A stretch of DNA of 64,000 nucleotides from the NCBI GenBank assembly GCA_016715195.1, contig JADKBB010000062.1, positions 1 to 64,000 of the forward strand, read 5' to 3'. The translations under genes were made by a program, and so were the position numbers. The notes under the pieces are model-generated. The model had not been told where the DNA came from and made no database searches. It saw only the letters and a list, made by a program, of their open reading frames with translations. Of this stretch, positions 24,062 to 32,864 are shown one piece after another (within the stretch, counting starts at the first letter, position 1; every line of letters begins with the position of its first letter). This DNA is from Candidatus Villigracilis proximus. GTDB lineage: Bacteria > Chloroflexota > Anaerolineae > Anaerolineales > Villigracilaceae.

Positions 24062-24712
24062 TTATTCTTCCTTGCGGCGGGTTGACCTTAAGAGACCGGT
24101 CTTTTCGATCATCTTTCCGAGATAGTATCCGAGCAAACCGGAGAATATAAAGCCGGAGATCATGTTGATCGGAGCGGCGATCAGGTAATCTTGAAGGGAG
24201 GTCCAGCCGTAGAGGATGAAGCTCCAGACGGTCCCGAATTGAGATGCGCCTGCGCCAGCCAGACCCAGTGCAAGCCAGCCGAATTTGCTGTACATGCAGA
24301 AAGCCATGACCACTTCCGCGCCGATGCCTTGTGAAATGCCCCAGCCCAAAGTGGAGAGTCCAGCTTGATTGCCGAGCAAGGCTTCCACGCTCGCTTCGAT
24401 CAGGCCGATGATCAACATTGTGCCGGATTTGCGCACAAGGAAATAAGCCAGCACATAGGCCCACATGAATGTGCCCTGCAACGCAGCGCCGTAAATGGGG
24501 CTGACTGTATTGGCGGCATACCAGATATTTCCCATCCAGGTGTTGATCACGCCCGCGAGCGCGCCCAACACGGCCATGATGACCAGGTCAGAGGTGGTGT
24601 AGTTGAAATTGAAACCGCCCTTTGTAGTTGGGTCTGATTTGACGGTTTTGGCAATGGCGCCTAATGCAACAAGGATGGCAAGATTGATGCCAAGGATAAC
24701 GGGGGTACTCAT
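24062..24712 (-). CDS. ECF transporter S component, YkoE-like
   Basis: This 216-residue membrane protein has about five hydrophobic segments. LVIMAVLGALAGVINTWMG followed by VSPIYGAALQGTFMWAYVLA resembles the YkoE family, assigned in other bacteria to thiamine or its pyrimidine precursor. Here it directly follows the MtmB-like methyltransferase gene (72 nt), so the cargo may instead be the methyltransferase substrate. That reassignment is inference. The tail is basic, as is usual on the cytoplasmic side. Confidence 0.85.
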   Translation of the reverse strand: MSTPVILGINLAILVALGAIAKTVKSDPTTKGGFNFNYTTSDLVIMAVLGALAGVINTWMGNIWYAANTVSPIYGAALQGTFMWAYVLAYFLVRKSGTMLIIGLIEASVEALLGNQAGLSTLGWGISQGIGAEVVMAFCMYSKFGWLALGLAGAGASQFGTVWSFILYGWTSLQDYLIAAPINMISGFIFSGLLGYYLGKMIEKTGLLRSTRRKEE

Positions 24713-24783
24713 GGGAATTACCTCTCTTTGAAATTTGGATTTGATCTATGCCAGAGCAGGTGCTCTGAAATATCCACAGGTGC

Positions 24784-26154
24784 TTACAGCTTTAAACCCA
24801 TTTCTTTCAATTCAGTTTTGACTTCCTCGTACATCTTTTGCCAGAAATCCAGCGGCTCGATTCTTTGAATGTCATAGACTTCATCGAAGGGCTTGCCGGG
24901 ATTTCCATTTTCCAGCGTAAAGACATGCTCATATTTTGGCAATAACTGGAGGACGAAATCATTCGCCTCCTTAAGTGACATTTTCATCTTGTGAGAGGCG
25001 AGCGCCACCTCAGCCATTAACCGCGCTTCAAGGCCTGAACAGTTGGGCTGATTCCCGTCCGCAGCACCACAGCCCTCAAGGTGACTCCCGCTCATCGCAT
25101 TGACGATGGCATTGGCGGCTGTTTCATATAAGAGTTCCTTCGTCCCTGCGCCTGATTTGGGATAAATATCCGCCACGATAATGGAAGGCGCATGGCGGGC
25201 GAAGGCCTGCGCGGTTGCATTGATCACCCACAACACTTCAGGCGTGGAGGTGGCAATATTGCGGACATGAATGGGGTGCAGGATGTGATAATCTGCGAGA
25301 CAGGTGATGTTGGCGATCAAATACGATGCCACATTGACCACTGCCGACCCGGCAGGTCCGCCGCCCAGCCCGCCGACGATGACACATGGCAGCGAAGCGT
25401 TGACCATGCCATACTCAAGTGAATTGACCGCGCGCGAAATATTGCGGTGATCCATTTTGAGTTCATTTAACACCGGCACAAGATGCGAATCGCACGAACG
25501 TAAATAATCAGGGTGCGCCGCCGCGAGATCGCCCAACTCAGAAACACTGGATTGTGCCGCGAGCATACCCATGCCGGCGCGTCCGGCGCGCTTTAATCCC
25601 TGGCGCATGTATTGCAATTCACGGCGGGTGGATACGATCTCGATCGGGTTGCCGGTGCGCACTTCACGCCCGTCCACTTCTACGATGGTGCCGCAGGTGG
25701 CAAGATCGATCAATGGCTCCTGCATATAAGAGATGACGTTTTGAAGAAAGAATCTTTCAGGAATAGGTGTGCCAGGTGAACCGCCGAAAAATAATGGCGC
25801 GCGTTCATCATGTAGATGACGGGCGTATAAAGTGCGCACATCCTTGCCTTCGCCCATGATGACTTCCTGCGGCATGGTGCGGATTCCGGTATCAATTTCA
25901 TCCTGTGAAATTTCAATGATGCGCTCCGTAGATCGGCTGTACGCGCCCAATTCCACGGCCATTTCGTAGCCTGCATTAAAGATGGCTTCCGAAAGAGAGG
26001 CGTCATCGGTGACCAGTTCGTTTTTGTTCCACTCAAGTTTATATTTCTTGACCAGTCTGCGGGTGGTCATGGCGACCTTTTCAAGGTCCCAGTTTTCTTC
26101 CGCCATATAGGGTCCGTTGTTTGCACGGTCAAGAATATCGAGATAATTCAGCAT
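24784..26154 (-). CDS. MtmB-family corrinoid methyltransferase without pyrrolysine
   Basis: This 456-residue protein aligns over its whole length with archaeal monomethylamine methyltransferase MtmB (458 residues), as I recall it: WDLEKVAM near the start, CDSHLVPVLNELKMD in the middle, SGLEARLMAEVA and GKPFDEVYD near the end. The pyrrolysine region GMGV-O-GPETS reads GMGML-AAQSS here, with Leu198 (codon CTC) at the pyrrolysine place. No internal TAG occurs. The acidic pair after GGIEE is also missing (GGPAGS). The substrate is therefore probably not methylamine. A partner corrinoid protein lies just upstream. CTGGAGAA precedes the ATG. Confidence 0.88.
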   Translation of the reverse strand: MLNYLDILDRANNGPYMAEENWDLEKVAMTTRRLVKKYKLEWNKNELVTDDASLSEAIFNAGYEMAVELGAYSRSTERIIEISQDEIDTGIRTMPQEVIMGEGKDVRTLYARHLHDERAPLFFGGSPGTPIPERFFLQNVISYMQEPLIDLATCGTIVEVDGREVRTGNPIEIVSTRRELQYMRQGLKRAGRAGMGMLAAQSSVSELGDLAAAHPDYLRSCDSHLVPVLNELKMDHRNISRAVNSLEYGMVNASLPCVIVGGLGGGPAGSAVVNVASYLIANITCLADYHILHPIHVRNIATSTPEVLWVINATAQAFARHAPSIIVADIYPKSGAGTKELLYETAANAIVNAMSGSHLEGCGAADGNQPNCSGLEARLMAEVALASHKMKMSLKEANDFVLQLLPKYEHVFTLENGNPGKPFDEVYDIQRIEPLDFWQKMYEEVKTELKEMGLKL

Positions 26155-26199
26155 TGATTTCTCCAGTTAATAAAATAAATGCGCAGTTAAACTGCGCAC

Positions 26200-26858
26200 T
26201 CAGGCCTTTTCCAACATTTTTTCACGGGCAAGTTTTACCGCGTCTGCCGCGTTTCTGGCTGTTCCGTCTGCGCCGATGGCTGCTGCCCAGCCCGCGGTGA
26301 CCGCTGCGCCGCCGACCAGCACAATATACTTTTGGCGAATACCGCGCGCTTCGAGCAGATTGATCAGGTCTTTCATAAACGGCATGGAAGTGGTCAATAG
26401 GGCGGAGAGGCAGATAATTTGTGCGTCGATTTCTTCGGCTTTATTGATAATGGACTTGATCGGTACATCCACACCCAGATCGGTCACTTCAAAGCCCGAA
26501 GCAGTTAACATGGAAGAGACGATGTTCTTTCCAATGTCATGAATATCGGTATGGACCGTGGCCGCCACCACTCTGCCTTTCATCTGGCTGGAATCCGCAT
26601 ATTTTTCAAGCAGGGCGGGTTTCACGATTTCCATCGCGCCTTTCAGGGCGCGGCCTGCCAGCATCAATTCGGGTAGAAAATATTCAAAACGCTCAAAACG
26701 TTTCCCACTTCGTCAGCGCCATCCATCAGCCCTTGATTAAGAATTTCCAATGGGTCAATGTTTGAATCCAAAGCCGCTTGTGTGGCATTTACAGCGTCTT
26801 CTAATTCGCCGTCAATGACGGCCGCTGAAATGGCTTGCAAATGCGTATTCTCAGACAT
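26200..26858 (-). CDS. corrinoid protein, MtmC/MttC type, with a one-base deletion
   Basis: This is a methyltransferase cognate corrinoid protein of about 219 residues. The N-terminal helical cap (MSENTHLQAISAAVIDGE) is followed by the cobalamin-binding domain with DIHDIGKN (the His is the lower cobalt ligand), TDLGVDVP, SALLTTSM and VLVGGAAV. Near 26700-26706 the frame breaks. Restoring one base after GADEVG gives KRFERFEYFLPELMLAGRAL, the exact family sequence, so one base of a GGGAAA run is missing. A promoter lies upstream and AGGAG precedes the ATG. It would carry the methyl group between the MtmB-like enzyme and the MtaA-like or homocysteine acceptor. Confidence 0.9.
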
Positions 26859-26893
26859 GGTTTCTCCTGACTGCTCAGAATATTGTTGCAGAG

Positions 26894-26922
26894 ATTTTAT
26901 GATAGATGTTATCTACGGTCAA
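26894..26922 (-). promoter_or_regulatory. promoter of the corrinoid methyltransferase operon
   Basis: On the minus strand TTGACC (26922-26917) and TAAAAT (26899-26894) are separated by 17 bp, 36 bp before the corrinoid protein start. It likely drives corrinoid protein, methyltransferase and ECF transporter genes. Confidence 0.7.
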
Positions 26923-26937
26923 TAATGACTTGATATC

Positions 26938-26969
26938 AAAATCGGCTCCATTTTGTGAGTGCCGATTTT
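26938..26969. terminator. terminator-like hairpin
   Basis: AAAATCGGC and GCCGATTTT pair with A/T ends, after the BaiN-type gene (-), which ends at 27025. Confidence 0.6.
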
Positions 26970-27024
26970 ATCTTTTCTTACAAGTCAAAAACAGAAACTC
27001 AACTCGCCCGCTGTCTGACATAAG

Positions 27025-28266
27025 TTAGCTTGCAGCCATGGCGTTGCCGGCCAGCCAGCCGGTTGTCCATGAGGATTGAAAGTTAAAGCCTCCTGTGATG
27101 CCGTCGATATCGAGCACTTCACCGGCGAAAAACAAGTCTTCAACCATGCGGCTTTGCATGGTTTTGAAATCCACTTCGTTCAGGCGCACGCCGCCACAGG
27201 TGACGAACTCTTCCTTGAATTGTCCCTTGCCTTCTATTTTATATTCACCAGCGGTTAATTCTTCGGCAAGTTTTCGCATTTCAACTTTTGAAATATCGCC
27301 CCAGTTTTTATCGCCGATGAATTGTGTCAGTTGTTTCCACAAGCGCACAGGGATCTGCGAGAAGGCGGGCTGACTTGCAATTTTCTTGCGCGCGTTTTCC
27401 TGCCAGTCTTTGTTACGCTGTAAAACTTCCAGCGCAGAATCCAGCTTGTAGTCGCCGAGCCAGTTGACAGTTAAGGTCGACCGGTATTTTTTGTCCGCTA
27501 GAATGCGCGCACCCCAGGCCGAGAGTCGCAGCACGGCGGGGCCGCTTAATCCCCAGTGGGTGATAAGCATCGGGCCGCTTTGAGTCAGCGAATCCATTTT
27601 GAGAGTTACATTTTCAACCGCCACGCCGGCCAGCCCGTCAATTCTTTTGTCTTTCACATTGAAAGTAAATAATGAAGGCACAGCCTCTTCAACCGTGTGC
27701 CCAAGCGATTTGACGATCTCGCGCGTTTTGGAATCGCTGCCGGTGGCGATCAATAATTTTTTTGTTTGGATGGAAAAAACTTCCGCATCTTCCCTAACCT
27801 GTAAATTGAATCCACCCTTCGGGCTTTTTTCCACCTTGAGCAGACTCACCCCAATATGCACCTGAACTCCGGCATTTTCCGCCGCTCCGCGCAAACAGTT
27901 TGCAATGGTCTCCGAGGAATCAGTGACGGGAAACATGCGATTATCGGCTTCGGTCTTGAGCCGCGTGCCATGTTCTTCAAACCACTTGACTGTATCCGCC
28001 GGTTGAAAGCGGGTGAACGCGCCGCGCAAAGCCATGCCGCCGCGCGGATAGTAGGTGATGAGCTGCGCCGGGTCGAAGCAGGCGTGAGTCACATTGCATC
28101 GTCCGCCGCCGGAGATCAGTACCTTGCCCAGAGTCTGGCTGGCCTTCTCGATAATTAACACGCGCAGTTTCGGATTTAATTCCGCACAACGAATCGCAGC
28201 GAAGAACCCTGCCGGTCCGCCGCCCGCGATGACAACATCCCAATTTGGTTGATTTGATTTTGCCAT
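27025..28266 (-). CDS. NAD(P)/FAD-dependent oxidoreductase, HI0933/BaiN family
   Basis: This 413-residue flavoprotein has an N-terminal FAD-binding GGGPAGFFAAIR, KVLISGGGRCNVTH (hallmark of the HI0933 family), an inserted lid domain (FNVKDKRIDGLAGVAVENVTL) and the C-terminal FAD segment DIDGITGGFNFQSSWTTG. Some relatives reduce double bonds in steroids, but most members lack a known substrate. The gene stands alone between terminators. The ATG follows GGAGAGG. Confidence 0.92.
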   Translation of the reverse strand: MAKSNQPNWDVVIAGGGPAGFFAAIRCAELNPKLRVLIIEKASQTLGKVLISGGGRCNVTHACFDPAQLITYYPRGGMALRGAFTRFQPADTVKWFEEHGTRLKTEADNRMFPVTDSSETIANCLRGAAENAGVQVHIGVSLLKVEKSPKGGFNLQVREDAEVFSIQTKKLLIATGSDSKTREIVKSLGHTVEEAVPSLFTFNVKDKRIDGLAGVAVENVTLKMDSLTQSGPMLITHWGLSGPAVLRLSAWGARILADKKYRSTLTVNWLGDYKLDSALEVLQRNKDWQENARKKIASQPAFSQIPVRLWKQLTQFIGDKNWGDISKVEMRKLAEELTAGEYKIEGKGQFKEEFVTCGGVRLNEVDFKTMQSRMVEDLFFAGEVLDIDGITGGFNFQSSWTTGWLAGNAMAAS

Positions 28267-28407
28267 AGATGATATAAACCTCTCCGTCAGTATACTCTGG
28301 CAGGGGTACTTTTATCAGCGCAAAACTCAGAGGTTATATTTTTAATATTCAGGTAAAATCGTTAGGCGATTGAACAAAAATTCCCAATTCTTAAGTCAGG
28401 TGTATTT

Positions 28408-29049
28408 ATGTCTACAAAACTAAAATTATTACCCTCCGCTCAATATAAAGGCGTTAATCAGTATGATCCGATCAAATATTATTACTGGCCGATTTTTGGG
28501 CGCATGTATTGTCAGCGGGTGGAACTCGCATTGGATGAATGCACGGGCGGGGAACGTGTGCTTGAAGTCGGTTTTGGAACCGGACTGGCGTTTCCCAATC
28601 TACATGAGATGTATAAAGAAATTCACGGGATCGACCTGACCGCAGATATTCACGCGGTTAAATCCGTTTTTGACCCGATGGGTATTCCGCTATTCCTCGA
28701 AAAAGGGGATGTTTTGAAAATGCCTTATCAGGATAATTATTTTGATACCGTTTTAATGGTCAGCATTTTGGAACATTTGAAACCACTTGAACTGGCGCAG
28801 GCTTTTGTTGAAGTGAGCCGTGTACTGAAACCCGGTGGACAGATGGTCTACGGGACGCCGGTTGAAAAACCATTTATGGTGTTCATGTTCAGTTTGCTCG
28901 GTCACAATATCCGCGATGAACATTTTTCAACCGAGAAGGAAATTGAAGAGGCGGCTCATAAAGCTTTTTCAAAGGGGCATGTCATTCACATGAAGAGCAC
29001 ACCGCCGATCGCTGGGGCAGTGTACACGGTTGGAAATTTCATCAAATAA
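28408..29049 (+). CDS. class I SAM-dependent methyltransferase
   Basis: This 213-residue protein carries the SAM-binding motif I VLEVGFGTGLAF, motif post-I HGIDLTAD, MPYQDNYFDTVLM and the helix VSRVLKPGGQMVYGTP. It belongs to the Methyltransf_11/UbiE-like group. The substrate cannot be read from sequence. The ATG at 28408 follows AGGTG. The gene is monocistronic. Confidence 0.9.
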   Translation: MSTKLKLLPSAQYKGVNQYDPIKYYYWPIFGRMYCQRVELALDECTGGERVLEVGFGTGLAFPNLHEMYKEIHGIDLTADIHAVKSVFDPMGIPLFLEKGDVLKMPYQDNYFDTVLMVSILEHLKPLELAQAFVEVSRVLKPGGQMVYGTPVEKPFMVFMFSLLGHNIRDEHFSTEKEIEEAAHKAFSKGHVIHMKSTPPIAGAVYTVGNFIK

Positions 29050-29142
29050 AAGGAACTATTAGCCGCTTTATAGCTCCAATAAAAAAGGTTGTATATCCCG
29101 AAAAGATATCCGACCATCATGTTTATCATCCTCATTGAAAAA

Positions 29143-29168
29143 AAAGACTCTCCGGATGGAGAGTCTTT
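29143..29168 (+). terminator. intrinsic terminator
   Basis: AAAGACTCTCC and GGAGAGTCTTT pair around GGAT, after the SAM methyltransferase gene. The rest of 29050-29489 holds no gene I can support apart from the direct repeat at 29349. Confidence 0.7.
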
Positions 29169-29348
29169 ACTGTTTGAGTGGATAGATTGTTTATGTTTGT
29201 TGAATAGCATATTTCCAAATGAAGCGTACTGTGCAATTATCCCAGCATAATTTTCTGGGGTATTACAATGCATCTGGCAGATGCGCGATCGTGACGCCGA
29301 TGAAAACTTTGGCGCGATGAATGCCACATAGGAATAACATGTAACCGA

Positions 29349-29377
29349 AATTTATACCCGTATACATGATATATGCC
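29349..29377 (+). repeat. left copy of a 29-bp direct repeat flanking the ECF42 cassette
   Basis: The copy includes TTTATACCCGTAT and CATGATATATGCC. It matches 33205-33233 at 27 of 29 positions in the same orientation. Confidence 0.7.
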
Positions 29378-29489
29378 GTGCTGGGAAATCTTATGACAAT
29401 TCCCTCAAGATGAAAAACATAAAAATTATGGTTTGGATATTTCCCCGTACTTTCTTTGACATATTATTTATAAGATTAAGAGTGCTGGT

Positions 29490-30737
29490 TTACAACTCTC
29501 TTAATCTTCGTTCAAGGAATTCTCGTTCAGATTTCTGCTGGCTTAGTTGCAGTGCCCGTTCATACGAAGCGCGAGCCTCTGCTATTTTCCCAAGACGGCG
29601 ACATAGATCCGCATGCGCAGAATGGATGAAGTGATAATCCTTGAGGTCGCCGCGCGTGAGAATAGCCTCGATGAGTTCCAGTCCGGCAGCAGGACCATCA
29701 CACATGGCAACTGCCACGGCACGATTTAATTCAATGATGGGGGATGGATCTGCCTGGTTCAAAATATCGTATAAAGCAACGATCTGTCTCCAATCTGTCG
29801 CATCTGCTGTGGATGCGCGCGCGTGGACAGCAGCGATAGCTGCTTGAATGGTATAGGGGCCAAAACGACGCGAGACAAGTGCTTGTTGGATCAGACTCAA
29901 GCCTTCACTGATTTGAGCATGATCCCACAGCGACCGATCCTGCTCATTGAGCAGAATCAGTTCTCCCGTTGGCGAGATGCGCGCGGCTCGCCGCGATTCC
30001 TGTAAGAGCATTAAGGCCAGCAAGCCAATCGCTTCAGGTTCGGGTAATAGTTCAATCAATAAGCGTCCGAGCCGAATGGCTTCGCTGGAAAGGTCGTGAC
30101 GGGTAAGTGATTCACCGAAAGATGCAGAGTACCCTTCGTTGAATACCAGATATATAACATGCAAAACAGTATCAAGCCGATCTGGCAACTCTGTATGAGA
30201 AGGTACTTCATAGGGAATTTTCGCATCGCGGATCTTTGACTTTGCGCGCACGATGCGTTGTGCGATGGTTGGCGGGGGAGTGAGAAACGCGTGCGCGATC
30301 TCTTCTGTGGTTAATCCGCAAACAGTACGAAGGGTTAACGCGATCTGCGCATCTGGAGATAACGCAGGATGACAACAGGTGAAGATCAAACGCAGGCGTT
30401 CATCTTCAATATCTTCATCATCAACTTCAAATGGGTCTTCCGTGTTCGGACCTAATTCATTTGCGATCTGGGCGAGGGAGGAGTCGAAGCGTACACGGCG
30501 GCGGATGTTGTCGATGGCTTTGAAGCGGCCTACTGAAACCAGCCATGCCCGTGGATTTTTCGGCACGCCTTCGTGCGCCCATTGTTCCAGTGCGGTAGTG
30601 AAGGCTTCATGTAATGCCTCCTCTGCAAGATCAAAATCCCCCAGTAGACGAATTAACGTAGCGAGGACGCGGCGCGATTCAACGCGATAGATCTCATCGA
30701 TTGTCTCACGTAATGTTTCGCGCGCGTCCTCGTTCAT
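29490..30737 (-). CDS. ECF42-group RNA polymerase sigma factor
   Basis: This 415-residue protein has an ECF sigma N-terminal part (region 2: LIRLLGDFDLAEEALHEAFTTAL; region 4: LRTVCGLTTEEIAHAFL) followed by a C-terminal extension of about 220 residues rich in helical repeats (ALMLLQESRRAARI...; SAHADLCRRLGKIAEARASYERAL), the architecture of ECF42. This group lacks an anti-sigma gene and is linked to YCII/DGPF proteins, as found here. The start may be 30737 or an earlier ATG at 30779. It lies last in the YCII/SDR/effector-domain operon. The extension probably regulates activity. Confidence 0.92.
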   Translation of the reverse strand: MNEDARETLRETIDEIYRVESRRVLATLIRLLGDFDLAEEALHEAFTTALEQWAHEGVPKNPRAWLVSVGRFKAIDNIRRRVRFDSSLAQIANELGPNTEDPFEVDDEDIEDERLRLIFTCCHPALSPDAQIALTLRTVCGLTTEEIAHAFLTPPPTIAQRIVRAKSKIRDAKIPYEVPSHTELPDRLDTVLHVIYLVFNEGYSASFGESLTRHDLSSEAIRLGRLLIELLPEPEAIGLLALMLLQESRRAARISPTGELILLNEQDRSLWDHAQISEGLSLIQQALVSRRFGPYTIQAAIAAVHARASTADATDWRQIVALYDILNQADPSPIIELNRAVAVAMCDGPAAGLELIEAILTRGDLKDYHFIHSAHADLCRRLGKIAEARASYERALQLSQQKSEREFLERRLREL

Positions 30738-30745
30738 ACTTAAAT

Positions 30746-31233
30746 TCAGGCTGTCAGGAATGCCAGCTCCGTCTCCCATTTGCTCATATCGGGTTCAGTA
30801 TCGGGGCCGGAGTAATACCATTCCACACGCCCGCCCCAGCGTTCACCGTTCATCTTCCATTGGATGTTATTTTTTTCCGCCCAGGCCAATAGGTTTGCTG
30901 TGGCTTCTTCGAGTTCGGATGGATGACCTGTATGCAACATGGTGGCATAACGCCCGGCGGGAAGCACATCTGCAATGATCTGCCCATCCCCTTTGACTGC
31001 GGAAGCGATAGGCACGGCCACATCGATCTCCAGTTTTTTATCCATCTCCACGACGTTATAGCGCCAGAATACTGCGCCCGATGGTTGGATTCCTTTTTCG
31101 GCAAGCCAGGCAAAGACATCATCGCTCAGGGAGGCAGGATGGGTCCAATCTCAGCCATGGTGACGAGTTTGCGGATCGCTACATAATGTTGTTCGCTGCG
31201 TTCCACGAGTTTGGGTTCTGTAATGTTGATCAT
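30746..31233 (-). CDS. GyrI-like effector-binding domain protein, one-base deletion
   Basis: About 162 residues form a GyrI-like small-molecule-binding domain: start MINITEPKLVERSEQHYVAIR, then SDDVFAWLAEKGIQPSGAVFWRY, later VLPAGRYATMLHTGH and GERWGGRVEWYYSGPD. The frame breaks at about 31134; adding one base in CTGCCTCCCTGAGC restores the family reading LSDDVFAWL. It is encoded between the SDR gene and the sigma gene and could sense a ligand for the ECF42 cassette. That role is inference. Confidence 0.82.
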
Positions 31234-31250
31234 GTTTTCTCCTTGTTATT

Positions 31251-32036
31251 TTAATCGACGAGCGCACCACATGTTAAATTTGCGACCGACGCAGTCATCG
31301 CGCTGGCGCCATCCGAGGCCATAAACGCTGCAACGTTTGCGATCTCTGCCATCCACGGCATGCGCTTGAGCATGGACCCACGCGCCGCATAGGCATGGAA
31401 TTCATCAAAGGTCATGTCGGAATTTTTTGCATGGATACTTAACGCTTCATGCACGCCGGGCGCATCCGGTGACCCTGCGGAGCGCAAACAGATCACACGC
31501 ACGCCATCTGCTCCAACTTCCACTGCAACTTGCCGACACATGGCTTCGATCGTGGCACATGCCACACCGAATCCGCCAGAGTAGGACGAAGGCATGCGCG
31601 CTACATTTGCAGTCAGTGCCAGCATCACGCCTGATTTTTGTTTTGTCATATGCCGCGCTGCGGCGGTCATCGTCAAAAATTGCGTGCGTAGGGCAGTGGT
31701 GGGTGCGATTAAAAACTCGTCCAGAGTCATATCCACAAGCAGGGTGCCTTGTTCATCCCCAAGACTGATCAAGTTGAAAGAGACATCCAAACTACCAGCC
31801 TTTTTGACCACTTCAGCGGCGTGTTTCTCGACCGACTCTTGATCGAGCGCATCCACTTCTGCGGCCTCGGCTGATCCACCCAAGTCAGCAATTTCCTCCG
31901 CGACAGTTTTTAGCTTCGCCAACGTATGACCCGCGAGAAAAACTTTCGTGTTTTCGCGTGCAAAGGCGTGAGCCATCGTGCGGCCCACTGCGCCACCCGC
32001 ACCGTAAATGATCGCGTTCTTATTTTTGAGTATCAT
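31251..32036 (-). CDS. short-chain dehydrogenase/reductase family protein
   Basis: This 261-residue Rossmann protein has the dinucleotide motif YGAGGAVGRTMAHAF and the NxxSL-type strand. The catalytic Tyr-x3-Lys is not in its usual form: the region reads SSYSGGFGVACATIE, without the lysine four residues on. The enzyme may be divergent or non-reductive. It starts 7 nt after the YCII gene and belongs to the ECF42 operon. Confidence 0.85.
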   Translation of the reverse strand: MILKNKNAIIYGAGGAVGRTMAHAFARENTKVFLAGHTLAKLKTVAEEIADLGGSAEAAEVDALDQESVEKHAAEVVKKAGSLDVSFNLISLGDEQGTLLVDMTLDEFLIAPTTALRTQFLTMTAAARHMTKQKSGVMLALTANVARMPSSYSGGFGVACATIEAMCRQVAVEVGADGVRVICLRSAGSPDAPGVHEALSIHAKNSDMTFDEFHAYAARGSMLKRMPWMAEIANVAAFMASDGASAMTASVANLTCGALVD

Positions 32037-32042
32037 AATTGC

Positions 32043-32399
32043 CTACTTTCTTTCCAATTCCCAGATGGGGCGGACTTCAATGCTGCCGAAACGGGCCAGC
32101 GGAATTTTTGCAGCGATCTGGATGGCATCATTCAGGTCTCTGGATTCGATCAGGATGAAGCCGCCCAGCTGTTCCTTTGTCTCCGCGAAGGGGCCATCGG
32201 TGGTGGATATCTTTCCGTTTCGCACTCTCACGGTGACGGCAGACTTCACGGAGTCGAGTGCCTCTGCGGCGATGAAATGACCGCTGCGTTGCAACTCTTC
32301 GTCGTAAGCCAGCGATTCGTTGTCAAACGCGATCTTTTCCGCCTCTGACAGAACGGTGAGTGCTTTGGGTTCAAAATAAACCAGACATAGATATTTCAT
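32043..32399 (-). CDS. YCII (DGPF) domain protein, copy 2
   Basis: This 118-residue protein starts MKYLCLVYFEPK and has the DGPF motif TTDGPFAETKEQLGGFILIE, the hallmark of YCII-related proteins linked with ECF42 sigma factors. It probably forms a small dimeric alpha/beta domain; the reaction, if any, is unknown. TAAAGGAG precedes the ATG. It is about half identical to the other YCII protein upstream. Confidence 0.9.
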   Translation of the reverse strand: MKYLCLVYFEPKALTVLSEAEKIAFDNESLAYDEELQRSGHFIAAEALDSVKSAVTVRVRNGKISTTDGPFAETKEQLGGFILIESRDLNDAIQIAAKIPLARFGSIEVRPIWELERK

Positions 32400-32442
32400 T
32401 GTGTACTCCTTTAATTTGATTTGAGCTTGCTTTCACGGAATA

Positions 32443-32469
32443 GTCGTTTGGCAAAGTCCAAAATCGACA
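32443..32469 (-). promoter_or_regulatory. ECF42-type promoter before YCII copy 2
   Basis: On the minus strand TGTCGA (32469-32464) and CGAC (32446-32443) are separated by 17 bp, then TATTC. The same layout occurs at 32865-32891. It agrees with the TGTCGA/CGA(T)C type promoter I recall for ECF42. Confidence 0.65.
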
Positions 32470-32484
32470 TTCTGGAAAAATTGC

Positions 32485-32841
32485 TTATTTCTTCTCAAAC
32501 TCGTACACGCGGCGGACGTGGATAAAGCCCATACGGGCGGAGGGAATCCCTGCCGCAATCTGGATCGCTTCATCCATATCCTTCGCCTCGATCAGAACAA
32601 ATCCGCCCAATAATTCCTTGGTCTCGGCAAAGGGCCCATCGGTGATGGAGATCTTTCCATTTCGCACGCGCACAGTGGTGGCGGTTTCCACGGGCTGCAA
32701 GGCATTCGCCGTGAGCCAATGCCCACTTTGACGCAGCACTTCATCGTAATCGAGGTGCTCATTAACAAGGTCTTCTGCTTCCTTCGCGGTCTGTGGACCC
32801 AGTCCACTCGGTTCTTCATAGACAAGACATACAAATTTCAT
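32485..32841 (-). CDS. YCII (DGPF) domain protein, copy 1
   Basis: This 118-residue protein starts MKFVCLVYEEPSG, with ITDGPFAETKELLGGFVLIEAKD. The second of two adjacent ATGs is chosen since AAGGAG lies 7 nt before it and the length then equals that of the paralogue. It is the first gene of the ECF42 cassette and has its own TGTCGA/CGAC promoter. Confidence 0.9.
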   Translation of the reverse strand: MKFVCLVYEEPSGLGPQTAKEAEDLVNEHLDYDEVLRQSGHWLTANALQPVETATTVRVRNGKISITDGPFAETKELLGGFVLIEAKDMDEAIQIAAGIPSARMGFIHVRRVYEFEKK

Positions 32842-32864
32842 CATAGACTCCTTTTTATTGAATA

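Noticed and set aside
24784..26154. Amber codon read as pyrrolysine in the MtmB-like gene
   Set aside because: There is no in-frame TAG; the pyrrolysine position is CTC (Leu).
28986..29327. A 113-residue minus-strand frame after the SAM methyltransferase
   Set aside because: It overlaps the end of that gene and a terminator, and looks compositionally random.
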